23,090 nucleotides of DNA, taken from positions 5,133 through 28,222 of the IMG/VR virus record IMGVR_UViG_3300030107_003218; one strand, written 5' to 3'. Positions within the stretch are counted from its first letter, which is position 1. Each line of letters opens with the position of its first letter. Origin of the DNA: a virus. Of this stretch, positions 8,124-14,810 are shown piece after piece. The translations under genes and the position numbers were made by a program. A model generated the notes under the pieces. It ran no database searches, was not told the DNA's origin, and was given only the letters and a program-made list of their open reading frames with translations.

Positions 8124-9584
8124 ATGACTGTCAACTACAAATTCAAAACTACACCATATGCACATCAGATCGAGGCATTGGATCGTAGTATCGACAGGGC
8201 TTCCTTTGGTTTTTTCATGGAGATGGGCACTGGTAAGTCGAAGGTGTTGATTGACACCATCGCAACGCTTGCCGATCAGCAGAAGATCAGCTTTGCATTA
8301 ATCATTGCACCCAAAGGCGTGTATCGCAACTGGATAAACAAAGAGATACCTCAACATTTTTGTGATGATGTGCCGCATCAAGTGTTGGCATGGCAGGCAA
8401 CTCAAACACAATCATATAAAAAAGAGGCAAAGGCTTTCTTTTTTAGCGAGGATCCTGCTGTAAAAATCTTCGTCATGAATGTGGAGGCGTTTTCTAGTGC
8501 CAAGGGTAAGGCAGCCGGCGAATGGATGGCTGAAAGATTCGGGCGCAATGCACTTATAGCTGTAGACGAATCGACTACGATCAAGAACCATAAGGCAAAG
8601 CGCACAAAGTCTCTAATCAAGATCGCGGCAAAGTTCAAGTACAAACGCATCCTGACAGGATCGCCTGTCACAAAATCTCCAATGGATCTGTTCGCACAGT
8701 TTCAATTCCTCAATCCTGATATTTTAGGCTTTGAATCATTCTATGCGTTCCAGAACAGGTATGCCGTGCTTCAAAAGCGCAGCATGGGTGCACATAGCTT
8801 TCAACAGGTGCTTGGCTACCGAAACTTGGAAGAACTGACCGCAAAGATAGATCCGCACATCTATCGGGTATTGAAGAAAGATTGTCTGGACCTGCCAGAC
8901 AAAACCTACACCGTGCGTCATGTATCTCTGACCATGGAGCAGATTCGTATGTACAAGGATTTACAGAAGGAAGCCATCACGCTTCTGGACAACGGTGACT
9001 TAGTGTCCGCACCACAGATCATCACGCAGATGTTACGACTGCAACAGATCCTGTCGGGGCATATCAAGACTGATGACGGTGATCTGCTTGAAGTGCCAAC
9101 ACAGCGGCTCGGTGCCATGATGGAATGTATCGAGGAGATATCGGGCAAGATCCTTATCTGGTCACGATTCAGGTATGATATCGTCAAGATCCGTTCGGAA
9201 CTTGCAAAGGTGTATGGTGAAACATCAGTTGTATCTTACTACGGCGACACGACAGAAAAAGACAGGCAACTTGCCATCGACAATTTTCAAGATGGGGACG
9301 CTCGGTTCTTTGTAGCTAACCCAGCCACCGCAGGATTTGGCCTCACGCTGACCACGGCCAACACAGTGATCTACTATGCTAATGACTTTAATCTTGAAAC
9401 ACGAACTCAGTCAGAGGATCGCTGCCATCGTATAGGTCAGAAAAACCCAGTGACGTATATTGATTTGATTGCTGATGGGACGATTGATGAGAAGATCATC
9501 AAGGCGCTCCGTGGTAAGATAGATATAAGCGCACGAGTTCTTGGAGAGGAGGCACGAGAATGGTTGACATTAGTCCCACGGTAG
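8124..9584 (+). CDS. SNF2-family DEAD/DEAH-type helicase/translocase
   Basis: A 486-aa SF2 ATPase of the SNF2 type. Motif I is GTGKS (35-39), motif II is DEST (148-151), motif III is TGSP (178-181). The second RecA domain has the NPATAGFGLTLT stretch (399-410) and motif VI QSEDRCHRIGQ (429-439), which is diagnostic of SNF2 proteins. Phage homologues are compact, lacking chromatin-binding domains, and are thought to remodel protein-DNA complexes or branched DNA during replication and recombination. The start at 8124 has a perfect AGGAGG seven bases upstream; the ORF remains open further upstream without a better start. It heads the rightward operon leading into the deazaguanine cassette. Confidence 0.94.
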   Translation: MTVNYKFKTTPYAHQIEALDRSIDRASFGFFMEMGTGKSKVLIDTIATLADQQKISFALIIAPKGVYRNWINKEIPQHFCDDVPHQVLAWQATQTQSYKKEAKAFFFSEDPAVKIFVMNVEAFSSAKGKAAGEWMAERFGRNALIAVDESTTIKNHKAKRTKSLIKIAAKFKYKRILTGSPVTKSPMDLFAQFQFLNPDILGFESFYAFQNRYAVLQKRSMGAHSFQQVLGYRNLEELTAKIDPHIYRVLKKDCLDLPDKTYTVRHVSLTMEQIRMYKDLQKEAITLLDNGDLVSAPQIITQMLRLQQILSGHIKTDDGDLLEVPTQRLGAMMECIEEISGKILIWSRFRYDIVKIRSELAKVYGETSVVSYYGDTTEKDRQLAIDNFQDGDARFFVANPATAGFGLTLTTANTVIYYANDFNLETRTQSEDRCHRIGQKNPVTYIDLIADGTIDEKIIKALRGKIDISARVLGEEAREWLTLVPR

Positions 9585-9793
9585 AAGGCACAATTGATAT
9601 CCTGATCGACTACAAGAAGGGTGGACTGACACTCGCACAGGCGGTTGATCGTTTTTCAAAGCTGACCGGCATAGATCAAAACATATCTGAAAAATATATT
9701 CGGGAGTTGGGTCGTGACAATATCATATCGCTCAATAGTAAAAGACAGGATCGGGCAGGCAAGTCGGAGAAGACAAATGATAAGGGAGGGTGA
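9560..9793 (+). CDS. Small uncharacterised protein
   Basis: A 77-aa protein whose ATG lies inside the end of the SNF2 gene (25-nt overlap) and is preceded by GGAGAGGAGG at ideal spacing. Residues 1-55 look like a compact helical domain (VEGTIDILIDYKKGGLTLAQ and on to YIRELG), and the C terminus is a Lys/Arg/Asp-rich tail. No family is recognised. The strong ribosome-binding site and tight packing support a real gene. Confidence 0.65.
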   Translation: MVDISPTVEGTIDILIDYKKGGLTLAQAVDRFSKLTGIDQNISEKYIRELGRDNIISLNSKRQDRAGKSEKTNDKGG

Positions 9794-9971
9794 TGGCGCC
9801 CTGTCACAGTTGATATCGGATGGGTTATGCCCTCGATGTCATACAGTGATGCCGCCTGTAGAGGTGCATGGTCATGTGCAATGTACCGTATGTAAACTAA
9901 TCATTAACGAGTGTTGTCAAGGAGAGACATCACAAGAGTCAATAAAGGAGAATAAAAATGAATTGGATTGA
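9777..9971 (+). CDS. Small zinc-ribbon protein
   Basis: A 64-aa protein with two CxxC knuckles, CPRC (C18, C21) and CTVC (C36, C39), separated by 14 residues: a typical zinc ribbon. The ATG at 9777 is chosen because GGAG lies seven bases before it; an in-frame ATG 63 nt upstream has no such site. It overlaps the preceding gene by 17 nt and the transporter gene by 14 nt. Zinc ribbons of this size in phages often bind nucleic acid or a polymerase, but no specific role can be given. Confidence 0.7.
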   Translation: MIREGDGALSQLISDGLCPRCHTVMPPVEVHGHVQCTVCKLIINECCQGETSQESIKENKNELD

Positions 9972-10488
9972 CATGATTAAAAATAAATCAGTGATGCTTT
10001 ATAAATATACAATAGCTTACATAGCAACAATGGTTTTAGTAAATGTAGGATTTGAATATATACCATTACTTAAAATGACTTGGCTTGGATCAGAAGAAAA
10101 ATATCCACCTATGGCACTTGTAGTTGGATTAATTTTTATTCTGCGTGACTACTCACAAAGAGAAATAGGTCACAAAGTATTAGGGGCAATGGCAATAGGC
10201 GGGGTTCTAAGTTACGTTATGGCAAGTCCTTTTGTTGCATTGGCTTCAGTTGTAGCTTTTGTAGTAAGTGAGTTAGTTGATTGGGCATACTATACATGGA
10301 GCAAAAAATCACTCAGAGAAAGAATATTAATATCTAGCTTGCTGTCTACACCAATAGACTCAGCAGTATTTCTATTAATAATCAACCACTTCACAATCAT
10401 AGGCACAATGGCAATGTTTCTCAGTAAGATGATAGCTGCTGTAGCTATTTGGTATTGGTTAGGAAAACGAGATGCAAAAACGATCTAG
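9958..10488 (+). CDS. yhhQ: VUT/YhhQ-type queuosine-precursor (preQ0/preQ1) transporter
   Basis: A 176-aa integral membrane protein with about five hydrophobic segments. Family landmarks are LRDYSQREIGHKVLG (the RD-rich conserved loop), VVAFVVSELVDW and SSLLSTPIDSAVFL; the acidic SELVD and TPIDS positions are typical of VUT (PF02592) proteins. Cellular YhhQ imports the 7-deazaguanine precursors preQ0 and preQ1. Here it would raise the cytoplasmic preQ0 pool in the infected cell, feeding the two genes that follow. It has a strong AAAGGAG site and overlaps queC by 17 nt. The DNA is clearly more AT-rich than the helicase gene upstream, suggesting recent acquisition. It is shorter than cellular YhhQ (about 220 aa). 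Confidence 0.85.
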   Translation: MNWIDMIKNKSVMLYKYTIAYIATMVLVNVGFEYIPLLKMTWLGSEEKYPPMALVVGLIFILRDYSQREIGHKVLGAMAIGGVLSYVMASPFVALASVVAFVVSELVDWAYYTWSKKSLRERILISSLLSTPIDSAVFLLIINHFTIIGTMAMFLSKMIAAVAIWYWLGKRDAKTI

Positions 10489-11020
10489 TGTCGTCATGCT
10501 AAGCGGTGGAATTGATAGTTGTGTGTGTTTGCATACAGCTATCAATCCTGTTGCTTGTGTTGGCATAGACTACGGACAACCACATAAAATTGAATTAAAA
10601 TATGCAGAACAAATAGCTAGTGATTTTGATTTGCCTTTTACAGTTATATCAATACCTTTGATTACTAAAAGTAATGATGTTGTTTTTAACTGTCGCAATG
10701 CAACCATAGCGTGTCTAGGTGCTAGTTATGCAAGTTCTATCGGTGCAACCACAATTATCATGGGAAGTAATTGGTCAGATTGGGATAGATTTCCTGATTG
10801 TAGACCTAATTTTTATAATAATTTAAGAAAAACATTTTTATCTGCTGAATATTCTGTGTCTATCGCTACTCCGTTAATTAACATGACTAAAACCGAAGTC
10901 GTAAATTTAGCCAAAAAACATCAAATAGATTTATCGAAAACTTATAGTTGTTATGAAGGCAAATATGAACCTTGCAATGTTTGCCTTGCTTGTAGAACAA
11001 GAAAAGAAGCAGGAGCATGA
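10472..11020 (+). CDS. queC: QueC, 7-cyano-7-deazaguanine (preQ0) synthase
   Basis: A 182-aa enzyme that converts 7-carboxy-7-deazaguanine to preQ0 using ammonia and ATP. The PP-loop is SGGIDS (11-16). FPDCRPNFYNNL matches the PDCRPEF motif of QueC. The zinc site is C160, C168, C171 and C174 (CYEGKYEPCNVCLAC), with the usual spacing. It is about 40-50 residues shorter than E. coli QueC, mostly by loss of the segment before the VFNCRN element. It lies between the transporter and the DpdA-like gene, with overlaps on both sides. QueD, QueE and FolE are not in the window, so the substrate must come from the host or from genes elsewhere. Confidence 0.92.
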   Translation: MQKRSSVVMLSGGIDSCVCLHTAINPVACVGIDYGQPHKIELKYAEQIASDFDLPFTVISIPLITKSNDVVFNCRNATIACLGASYASSIGATTIIMGSNWSDWDRFPDCRPNFYNNLRKTFLSAEYSVSIATPLINMTKTEVVNLAKKHQIDLSKTYSCYEGKYEPCNVCLACRTRKEAGA

Positions 11021-11703
11021 TCCATTATCACGGCACACCACTAACACCAAGAGAGATGCTTCTCCGCATGGCGGGGAAGCACTTCTGTGTTTCTTTTGCT
11101 AGTCCTTGGGATGCTAGTATTTGTTTGGATATCGGGCAGTCAGTTATGTGGGACAACGGAGCATTTACCACATATACCCAAGGCAAGGAATTTAGGATTA
11201 ATGAATTTTACGAATGGGTTGAACCCAAACTGGGTCATCCTCACTGGGCTGTAATTCCTGATGTGATTGGAGGCAGCGAAGAAGAGAATCGCGTGCGTCT
11301 TAAAACTTGGCCTTTTCCTAAAACTTTTGGCGCACCTGTATGGCACATGCATATGGACACTGATTATCTGCTTTATCTTTGTGACAACTATCCAAAGGTC
11401 TGTTTTGGCAGTAGTGGAGATTTTTGGAAAATAGGAACAATACGTTGGCAACAACGTATTGATGAGGCTTTTAATGAATTATCAAAGCATCATAGGCACA
11501 TGCCGTGGATTCATATGCTACGAGGTTTGTCGCAAGCTGGTAACAGATGGCCTTTCGCCTCGGCTGACAGTGTTAATGTAGCACGAAATTTTAAAGATCG
11601 GACACAATGTCCAGAGCACATGGCTCGTAGAATAGATTCCATACAATGTCCTATTGATTGGGATGAGAAGTCTGCCATACATCAAATGGAGTTAGCGATA
11701 TAA
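11017..11703 (+). CDS. DpdA-like tRNA-guanine-transglycosylase-related DNA base exchange protein
   Basis: A 228-aa protein with features of the short phage DpdA/TGT group: WDNGAF (45-50), a HWAVIPDVIGG strand (76-86) with Asp82, VCFGSSGDFW (128-137), WIHMLRGL (164-171) and SADSVNVARN (182-191), the last being characteristic of DpdA relatives. Such proteins swap guanine in DNA for preQ0 or a derivative. Asp46 and Asp82 are the candidate catalytic acids. It starts inside the queC stop (ATGA), completing a transporter-synthase-transferase cassette. It lacks the C-terminal zinc site of bacterial TGT. It is followed by a strong terminator. The family call is from motif memory; an uncharacterised TIM-barrel protein is the alternative. 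Confidence 0.75.
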   Translation: MIHYHGTPLTPREMLLRMAGKHFCVSFASPWDASICLDIGQSVMWDNGAFTTYTQGKEFRINEFYEWVEPKLGHPHWAVIPDVIGGSEEENRVRLKTWPFPKTFGAPVWHMHMDTDYLLYLCDNYPKVCFGSSGDFWKIGTIRWQQRIDEAFNELSKHHRHMPWIHMLRGLSQAGNRWPFASADSVNVARNFKDRTQCPEHMARRIDSIQCPIDWDEKSAIHQMELAI

Positions 11704-11747
11704 AGAACAAACGTTGGTTTGATCACAGTCGGTTCAAACACAAGCGC

Positions 11748-11790
11748 AAAAAAATAGGGCGCTTCGTAAAGCGCCCTAGGATTATTTTTT
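11748..11790. terminator. Bidirectional intrinsic terminator
   Basis: A perfect 10-bp stem (TAGGGCGCTT / AAGCGCCCTA, 11755-11764 with 11769-11778) with a CGTA loop. On the plus side it is followed by ATTATTTTTT and on the minus side by a run of seven T. It separates the rightward DpdA operon from the leftward AT-hook operon, whose last stop is at 11782-11784. Confidence 0.9.
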
Positions 11791-11961
11791 CTTCTTCGGG
11801 GGACGACCCCGCTTCTTTTTCGGGGCTTTCCCATCCTTCCAAGCCTCGTTGATGGTCGGGGTCTTCTTGTTGTCACCAACTAGCCGACCCTTCTTATCCC
11901 TAGCTCTTTCGGGTTCCGAAAAGCATGTCGGGAAAAGTAGTCTTAAAAATTTATCTATCAT
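11782..11961 (-). CDS. Small AT-hook protein (C-terminal hook)
   Basis: A 59-aa protein with a C-terminal AT-hook, KKKRGRPPKKKK, preceded by a short segment containing TPTINEAWKDGKAP. AT-hooks bind the minor groove of AT-rich DNA through the RGRP core. The start overlaps the preceding AT-hook gene by 11 nt and the stop abuts the bidirectional terminator. It is the last of three consecutive AT-hook genes. No other domain is recognised; a nucleoid-associated or DNA-compaction role is inference. Confidence 0.75.
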   Translation of the reverse strand: MIDKFLRLLFPTCFSEPERARDKKGRLVGDNKKTPTINEAWKDGKAPKKKRGRPPKKKK

Positions 11962-12178
11962 TTACTTTCTCCAGTTGTTTTTCCCGATCACCTAATGTTT
12001 GAACGTTTCGGGCGAAATAGGTTTGTTTAATTATGACAGCAAGTTGTCGAGCAATCGTCCGATCCTCCATTCCGGCTAACTCCCTGATCATTTCATAAAC
12101 CTCTATCGGGACAGCAACGTTACGAAACGTTGCCTTTTCATCCTCCTCTTTTGAAGGTCTTCCTCTTTTCGGGGGCAT
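11951..12178 (-). CDS. Ribbon-helix-helix-like protein with N-terminal AT-hook
   Basis: A 75-aa protein: the AT-hook MPPKRGRPSKEE at residues 1-12, then a segment ATFRNVAVPIEVYEMIRELA with the beta-strand-helix pattern of an RHH (CopG/Arc-like) domain, ending in a charged helix. RHH proteins dimerise and bind operators; adding an AT-hook would extend contacts into AT-rich flanks. It starts immediately after the upstream stop (TAA-ATG, with AGGAGG inside the previous gene). A host or phage transcription regulator is the likeliest role. Confidence 0.8.
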   Translation of the reverse strand: MPPKRGRPSKEEDEKATFRNVAVPIEVYEMIRELAGMEDRTIARQLAVIIKQTYFARNVQTLGDREKQLEKVNDR

Positions 12179-12400
12179 TTAATCCTCCTTTCTTGGTCTG
12201 CCACGTTTTTTCGGGGCGGGGGCAGCCTGCACATAAACCTGATGTTCTGGGTCATATACAAGATTATTTTGATCGGCGACCTGGACTAGGTTCGCAATCA
12301 CTCGCATGTCGGTATCCTCCAAAAGATACCGAATCAGCTTGCCTCGCAGCAGGTTCAACGTGTCGTTGACCAAATATTTAGTCTCTACTGACATACTCAT
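12179..12400 (-). CDS. Small protein with C-terminal AT-hook
   Basis: A 73-aa protein. Residues 1-55 are predicted helical (TLNLLRGKLIRYLLED, then IANLVQVADQNNLVYDP) and the last 12 are an AT-hook, PKKRGRPRKED. The AGGAG site is only about 2 nt from this ATG, so the second ATG two codons later (12394) may be the true start. Its AT-hook lies a few codons from the N-terminal hook of the next gene, separated only by a stop and a start. No family is recognised for the helical part. Confidence 0.75.
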   Translation of the reverse strand: MSMSVETKYLVNDTLNLLRGKLIRYLLEDTDMRVIANLVQVADQNNLVYDPEHQVYVQAAPAPKKRGRPRKED

Positions 12401-12432
12401 GTCTCCTCTTACAATAAAATTATTTTTTATTA

Positions 12433-12624
12433 TTATTGTCCCTGTTTATAGCTTGTTTTTTTACAATCAACAAGCCTCATTGTTTTCGCCTCGTAATATT
12501 TTGGACGCATCTCAGCGATTTCATACAAGCATTGCCACATTTCATCATGTTGCTTGGCGCCTGTGACCCAGTAACATGCGTCCGCATTACAAATTAAAGC
12601 GATGGCGATGTACTTTTCGATCAT
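12433..12624 (-). CDS. Small uncharacterised protein
   Basis: A 63-aa ORF with GGAGGAG seven or so bases before the ATG and an ATGA overlap with the upstream zinc-ribbon gene. The sequence has an N-terminal hydrophobic strand (YIAIALICNADACYWV) and a basic C terminus. No domain is recognised. Confidence 0.65.
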   Translation of the reverse strand: MIEKYIAIALICNADACYWVTGAKQHDEMWQCLYEIAEMRPKYYEAKTMRLVDCKKTSYKQGQ

Positions 12625-12887
12625 CGGTACTCCTCCATCGCGGCTTCGATCTCCGCGTCTGACATTCTGTCAAAGTCCAAATCCTCAAACTTGGGCTTTG
12701 CAATTCGTGTCTTTCGGATCGGTGCATGCTTTGGCAAAACTGGTTCTTTAACCTGTTCCACAACCAAGACCTCGATAGTCGAGAACCTGTTACCGCATTT
12801 CAAACACCTGCGGCGCCTTCGGATTGTGCCATCCTTCGGGCGACTGTCCTTAACAACTGTGTCGGACTTACACCTAAAACATCTCAT
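12621..12887 (-). CDS. NrdR-like zinc-ribbon protein lacking the ATP cone
   Basis: An 88-aa protein whose first 40 residues match the N-terminal zinc ribbon of the ribonucleotide-reductase repressor NrdR: MRCFRCKSDT, VVKDSRP, IRRRRRCLKCGNRFSTIE, with C3, C6, C28 and C31. NrdR continues with an ATP-cone that senses dATP; here it is replaced by a Lys/Pro-rich linker and a short acidic helix (MSDAEIEAAMEEYR). The protein may bind NrdR boxes without nucleotide control, or be a general DNA-binding ribbon. A GAGG lies seven bases before the ATG. Confidence 0.8.
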   Translation of the reverse strand: MRCFRCKSDTVVKDSRPKDGTIRRRRRCLKCGNRFSTIEVLVVEQVKEPVLPKHAPIRKTRIAKPKFEDLDFDRMSDAEIEAAMEEYR

Positions 12888-12896
12888 GGCAACACC

Positions 12897-13223
12897 TCAG
12901 TGAGCCGTAGCTTCGACAGCTTCGCCATAAACACTGTCGGGCAAACTCTCATCAATTTCGCATTGGATGTCATGATATTTGCAATATCCAATCACAGTGT
13001 ACATTTCCGGTTCAGGCGCTGGAAATGAGTGGATCACGACAGCCTGTTTCACAACCTCTTTTGAATTGTGATCCCTGCGCCTGGATACGATGTATTGCAT
13101 CCAATAATCCGAACTTTCGCCGGCTGCCCAGGCATAATGTGTGCCCAGTTCGCCCTCGCCCTTACTAACGAATGTTCCTGCCACTGATGACAGGAAGCTG
13201 ATTGTCCAATCTGAATCACTCAT
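12897..13223 (-). CDS. Uncharacterised protein
   Basis: A 108-aa protein of mixed composition, with an acidic C terminus and a MYTVIGYCKYHDIQC segment. An upstream ATG at 13265 would lengthen it by 14 residues, but the ATG at 13223 has GGAGG about six bases before it and overlaps the upstream stop by only 8 nt, as is usual in this operon. No family is recognised. Confidence 0.7.
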   Translation of the reverse strand: MSDSDWTISFLSSVAGTFVSKGEGELGTHYAWAAGESSDYWMQYIVSRRRDHNSKEVVKQAVVIHSFPAPEPEMYTVIGYCKYHDIQCEIDESLPDSVYGEAVEATAH

Positions 13224-13371
13224 CATTTCCCTCCACATGTTCAACAAATCTTCTTCGTGCTTCATGATAAACCTCGATCACGCTCTCGCCATGCTTCGCG
13301 CACCATTCTTCTTGCGACATGAACATGGCATCCTCCTCCATGTCCATTAACCATTCTTTTACTCTTCCCAT
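13216..13371 (-). CDS. Small uncharacterised acidic helical protein
   Basis: A 51-aa ORF starting at an ATG with GGAGG five bases upstream; in-frame ATGs at 13383 and 13449 are alternatives. It is predicted to be helical (segments EWLMDMEEDAMFMSQEEW and VIEVYHEARRRFVEHV). It overlaps the zinc-ribbon ORF on the same strand by about 110 nt in another frame, and which frame is used downstream of 13371 is uncertain. Its downstream neighbour starts within its stop region. Confidence 0.5.
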   Translation of the reverse strand: MGRVKEWLMDMEEDAMFMSQEEWCAKHGESVIEVYHEARRRFVEHVEGNDE

Positions 13372-13480
13372 TTCTTCCTCCATAAATCTGGAACCAACAG
13401 TCTGTGCAGAGGAATATCTTGCCGTCCTTTGCATCGGCTTTATTATCACAGTTGTTACATTTACTTATCGACAGCATCAT
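13262..13480 (-). CDS. Small zinc-ribbon protein, long overlap with next gene
   Basis: A 72-aa ORF whose N-terminal part has CNNC (C8, C11) and CTDC (C25, C28), a zinc ribbon. Residues after about 36 are Arg/Gly/His-rich and look like the shadow of the other frame. Possible readings are a real 72-aa protein overlapping the 51-aa gene, or a single gene broken by a frameshift near 13371. The start overlaps the methyltransferase stop by 20 nt. Confidence 0.5.
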   Translation of the reverse strand: MMLSISKCNNCDNKADAKDGKIFLCTDCWFQIYGGRNGKSKRMVNGHGGGCHVHVARRMVREAWRERDRGLS

Positions 13481-14810
13481 GTATTCCCTTCAACAAGTGA
13501 CAGATAACATCAATGGTAAACCCATTTCCTAGCATGCGATAGCGTTGGGTGTTTGAAACGTGCGCGGTGTAGTTGTCCGGCACTGTTTGCAAACGCTCAC
13601 ATTCAACAGGCGTCAGCTTGCGCCAACGCAATTCACTCTCGCTTACAACCACATTGTCCTTATCAACGGTTGTCAGACAGTTTGACTTGTCATCTGTGCG
13701 TGTCTCAACCTTTTGTGTAAATGGAACTGACTTGTCATCATCCATACGGTCACCCTTATAATTCAGCCTCCGGTTGACAATGCGACCCATTACAAAATTG
13801 TTTTGTTCCCATGCCGAACCGCTCACGGTTGGAACTTTACCGTCTTTTGCTTTAATACCGCCTTGGTTCTTACCCCTTGGCACTTGCAATATTTTCGGTT
13901 CAAGATTGCCACCAGATGCCGCCGCCAATGTCGGCGCCTTGCCATCAGGATGATAAACCCTGCGGTTATAATCATGACCTTTAAGATCGGCTTGCCCTGC
14001 CATGACCAAACTTTCGTTTGTTTCCGGTTCGCCAAAATCAAATGACATTTGCCGCGTTTCTTTGAAATAGTTATATGGCACGCCCTTATGTATGTTGGCC
14101 GTGAGCGTGAATGACTTTTCGGTGTCGGGCGTTTGCTCATATCCATCCGCTCTTCTTGATCCGGCTTGTGACCACTTATCATTGCCACGCTCCATATACG
14201 CGACAGACTTCATGCTATGATAATGTTCTTCGCCTATCTCGCTCACATCCTGCAAAATGTCTTTAAGATATATACGTTTGTTTTCGGGCAACGACTTGAC
14301 TGGGATGTTTGTCCAATACAAACGATCCCGATTCTGCGCCGATACGATATTGGAATTTATCCGAACAGGTTTTACGCCCAACTGTTCGTTGATAACGTCC
14401 TGATACAATTGTTTCATCGGAACGTTTTCCAACAGGAAATACTTGGGCTTTAACGCCCTCAACAGGCGAACGAATTCAAAAAATAATTTGCTCCGCTCAT
14501 CATCAAAGTTCAATTGCTTGCCAGCAAACGAAAAACCTTGGCAAGGTGAGCCGCCTATCAATAAATCTATTTGCCTTCTATATGCACCTTTTTCTATATC
14601 CTCACCATTATGAGCAACAAACAATCTACCATCTATAGTTTCAAGTTTGGTCACATCACCCACATGCACCGTGTCAGGATAGTTTGCCTTTGCAACTTGG
14701 ATCGCGTACTTGTCGATCTCACTTGCGAAATAATTTGTAACAGGAAAGCCTGCCCTATCAAGGGCAAGCCTTCCACATGACATACCGTCAAACAGAGATA
14801 AAACGTTCAT
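13461..14810 (-). CDS. dcm: DNA (cytosine-5) methyltransferase
   Basis: A 449-aa C5 methyltransferase that adds a methyl group from SAM to cytosine in DNA. Motif I is LFDGMSCG (6-13), motif IV GGSPCQGFS carries catalytic C90, motif VI is LENV (127-130), motif VIII is QNRDRLYW (159-166), and motif X is RMLGNGFTIDV near the C terminus. The region between VIII and X (about 200-395) is unusually long and holds the target-recognition domain. The ATG at 14810 shares one base with the upstream stop (TAATG). No restriction endonuclease is adjacent, so it is probably an orphan enzyme protecting phage DNA. The target sequence cannot be read from the protein. Confidence 0.95.
   Translation of the reverse strand: MNVLSLFDGMSCGRLALDRAGFPVTNYFASEIDKYAIQVAKANYPDTVHVGDVTKLETIDGRLFVAHNGEDIEKGAYRRQIDLLIGGSPCQGFSFAGKQLNFDDERSKLFFEFVRLLRALKPKYFLLENVPMKQLYQDVINEQLGVKPVRINSNIVSAQNRDRLYWTNIPVKSLPENKRIYLKDILQDVSEIGEEHYHSMKSVAYMERGNDKWSQAGSRRADGYEQTPDTEKSFTLTANIHKGVPYNYFKETRQMSFDFGEPETNESLVMAGQADLKGHDYNRRVYHPDGKAPTLAAASGGNLEPKILQVPRGKNQGGIKAKDGKVPTVSGSAWEQNNFVMGRIVNRRLNYKGDRMDDDKSVPFTQKVETRTDDKSNCLTTVDKDNVVVSESELRWRKLTPVECERLQTVPDNYTAHVSNTQRYRMLGNGFTIDVICHLLKGIHDAVDK

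Noticed and set aside
13823-14188. Minus-strand Lys/Arg-rich ORF within the methyltransferase gene
   Set aside because: It lies in another frame of the clearly coding methyltransferase and shows no motif or start signal.
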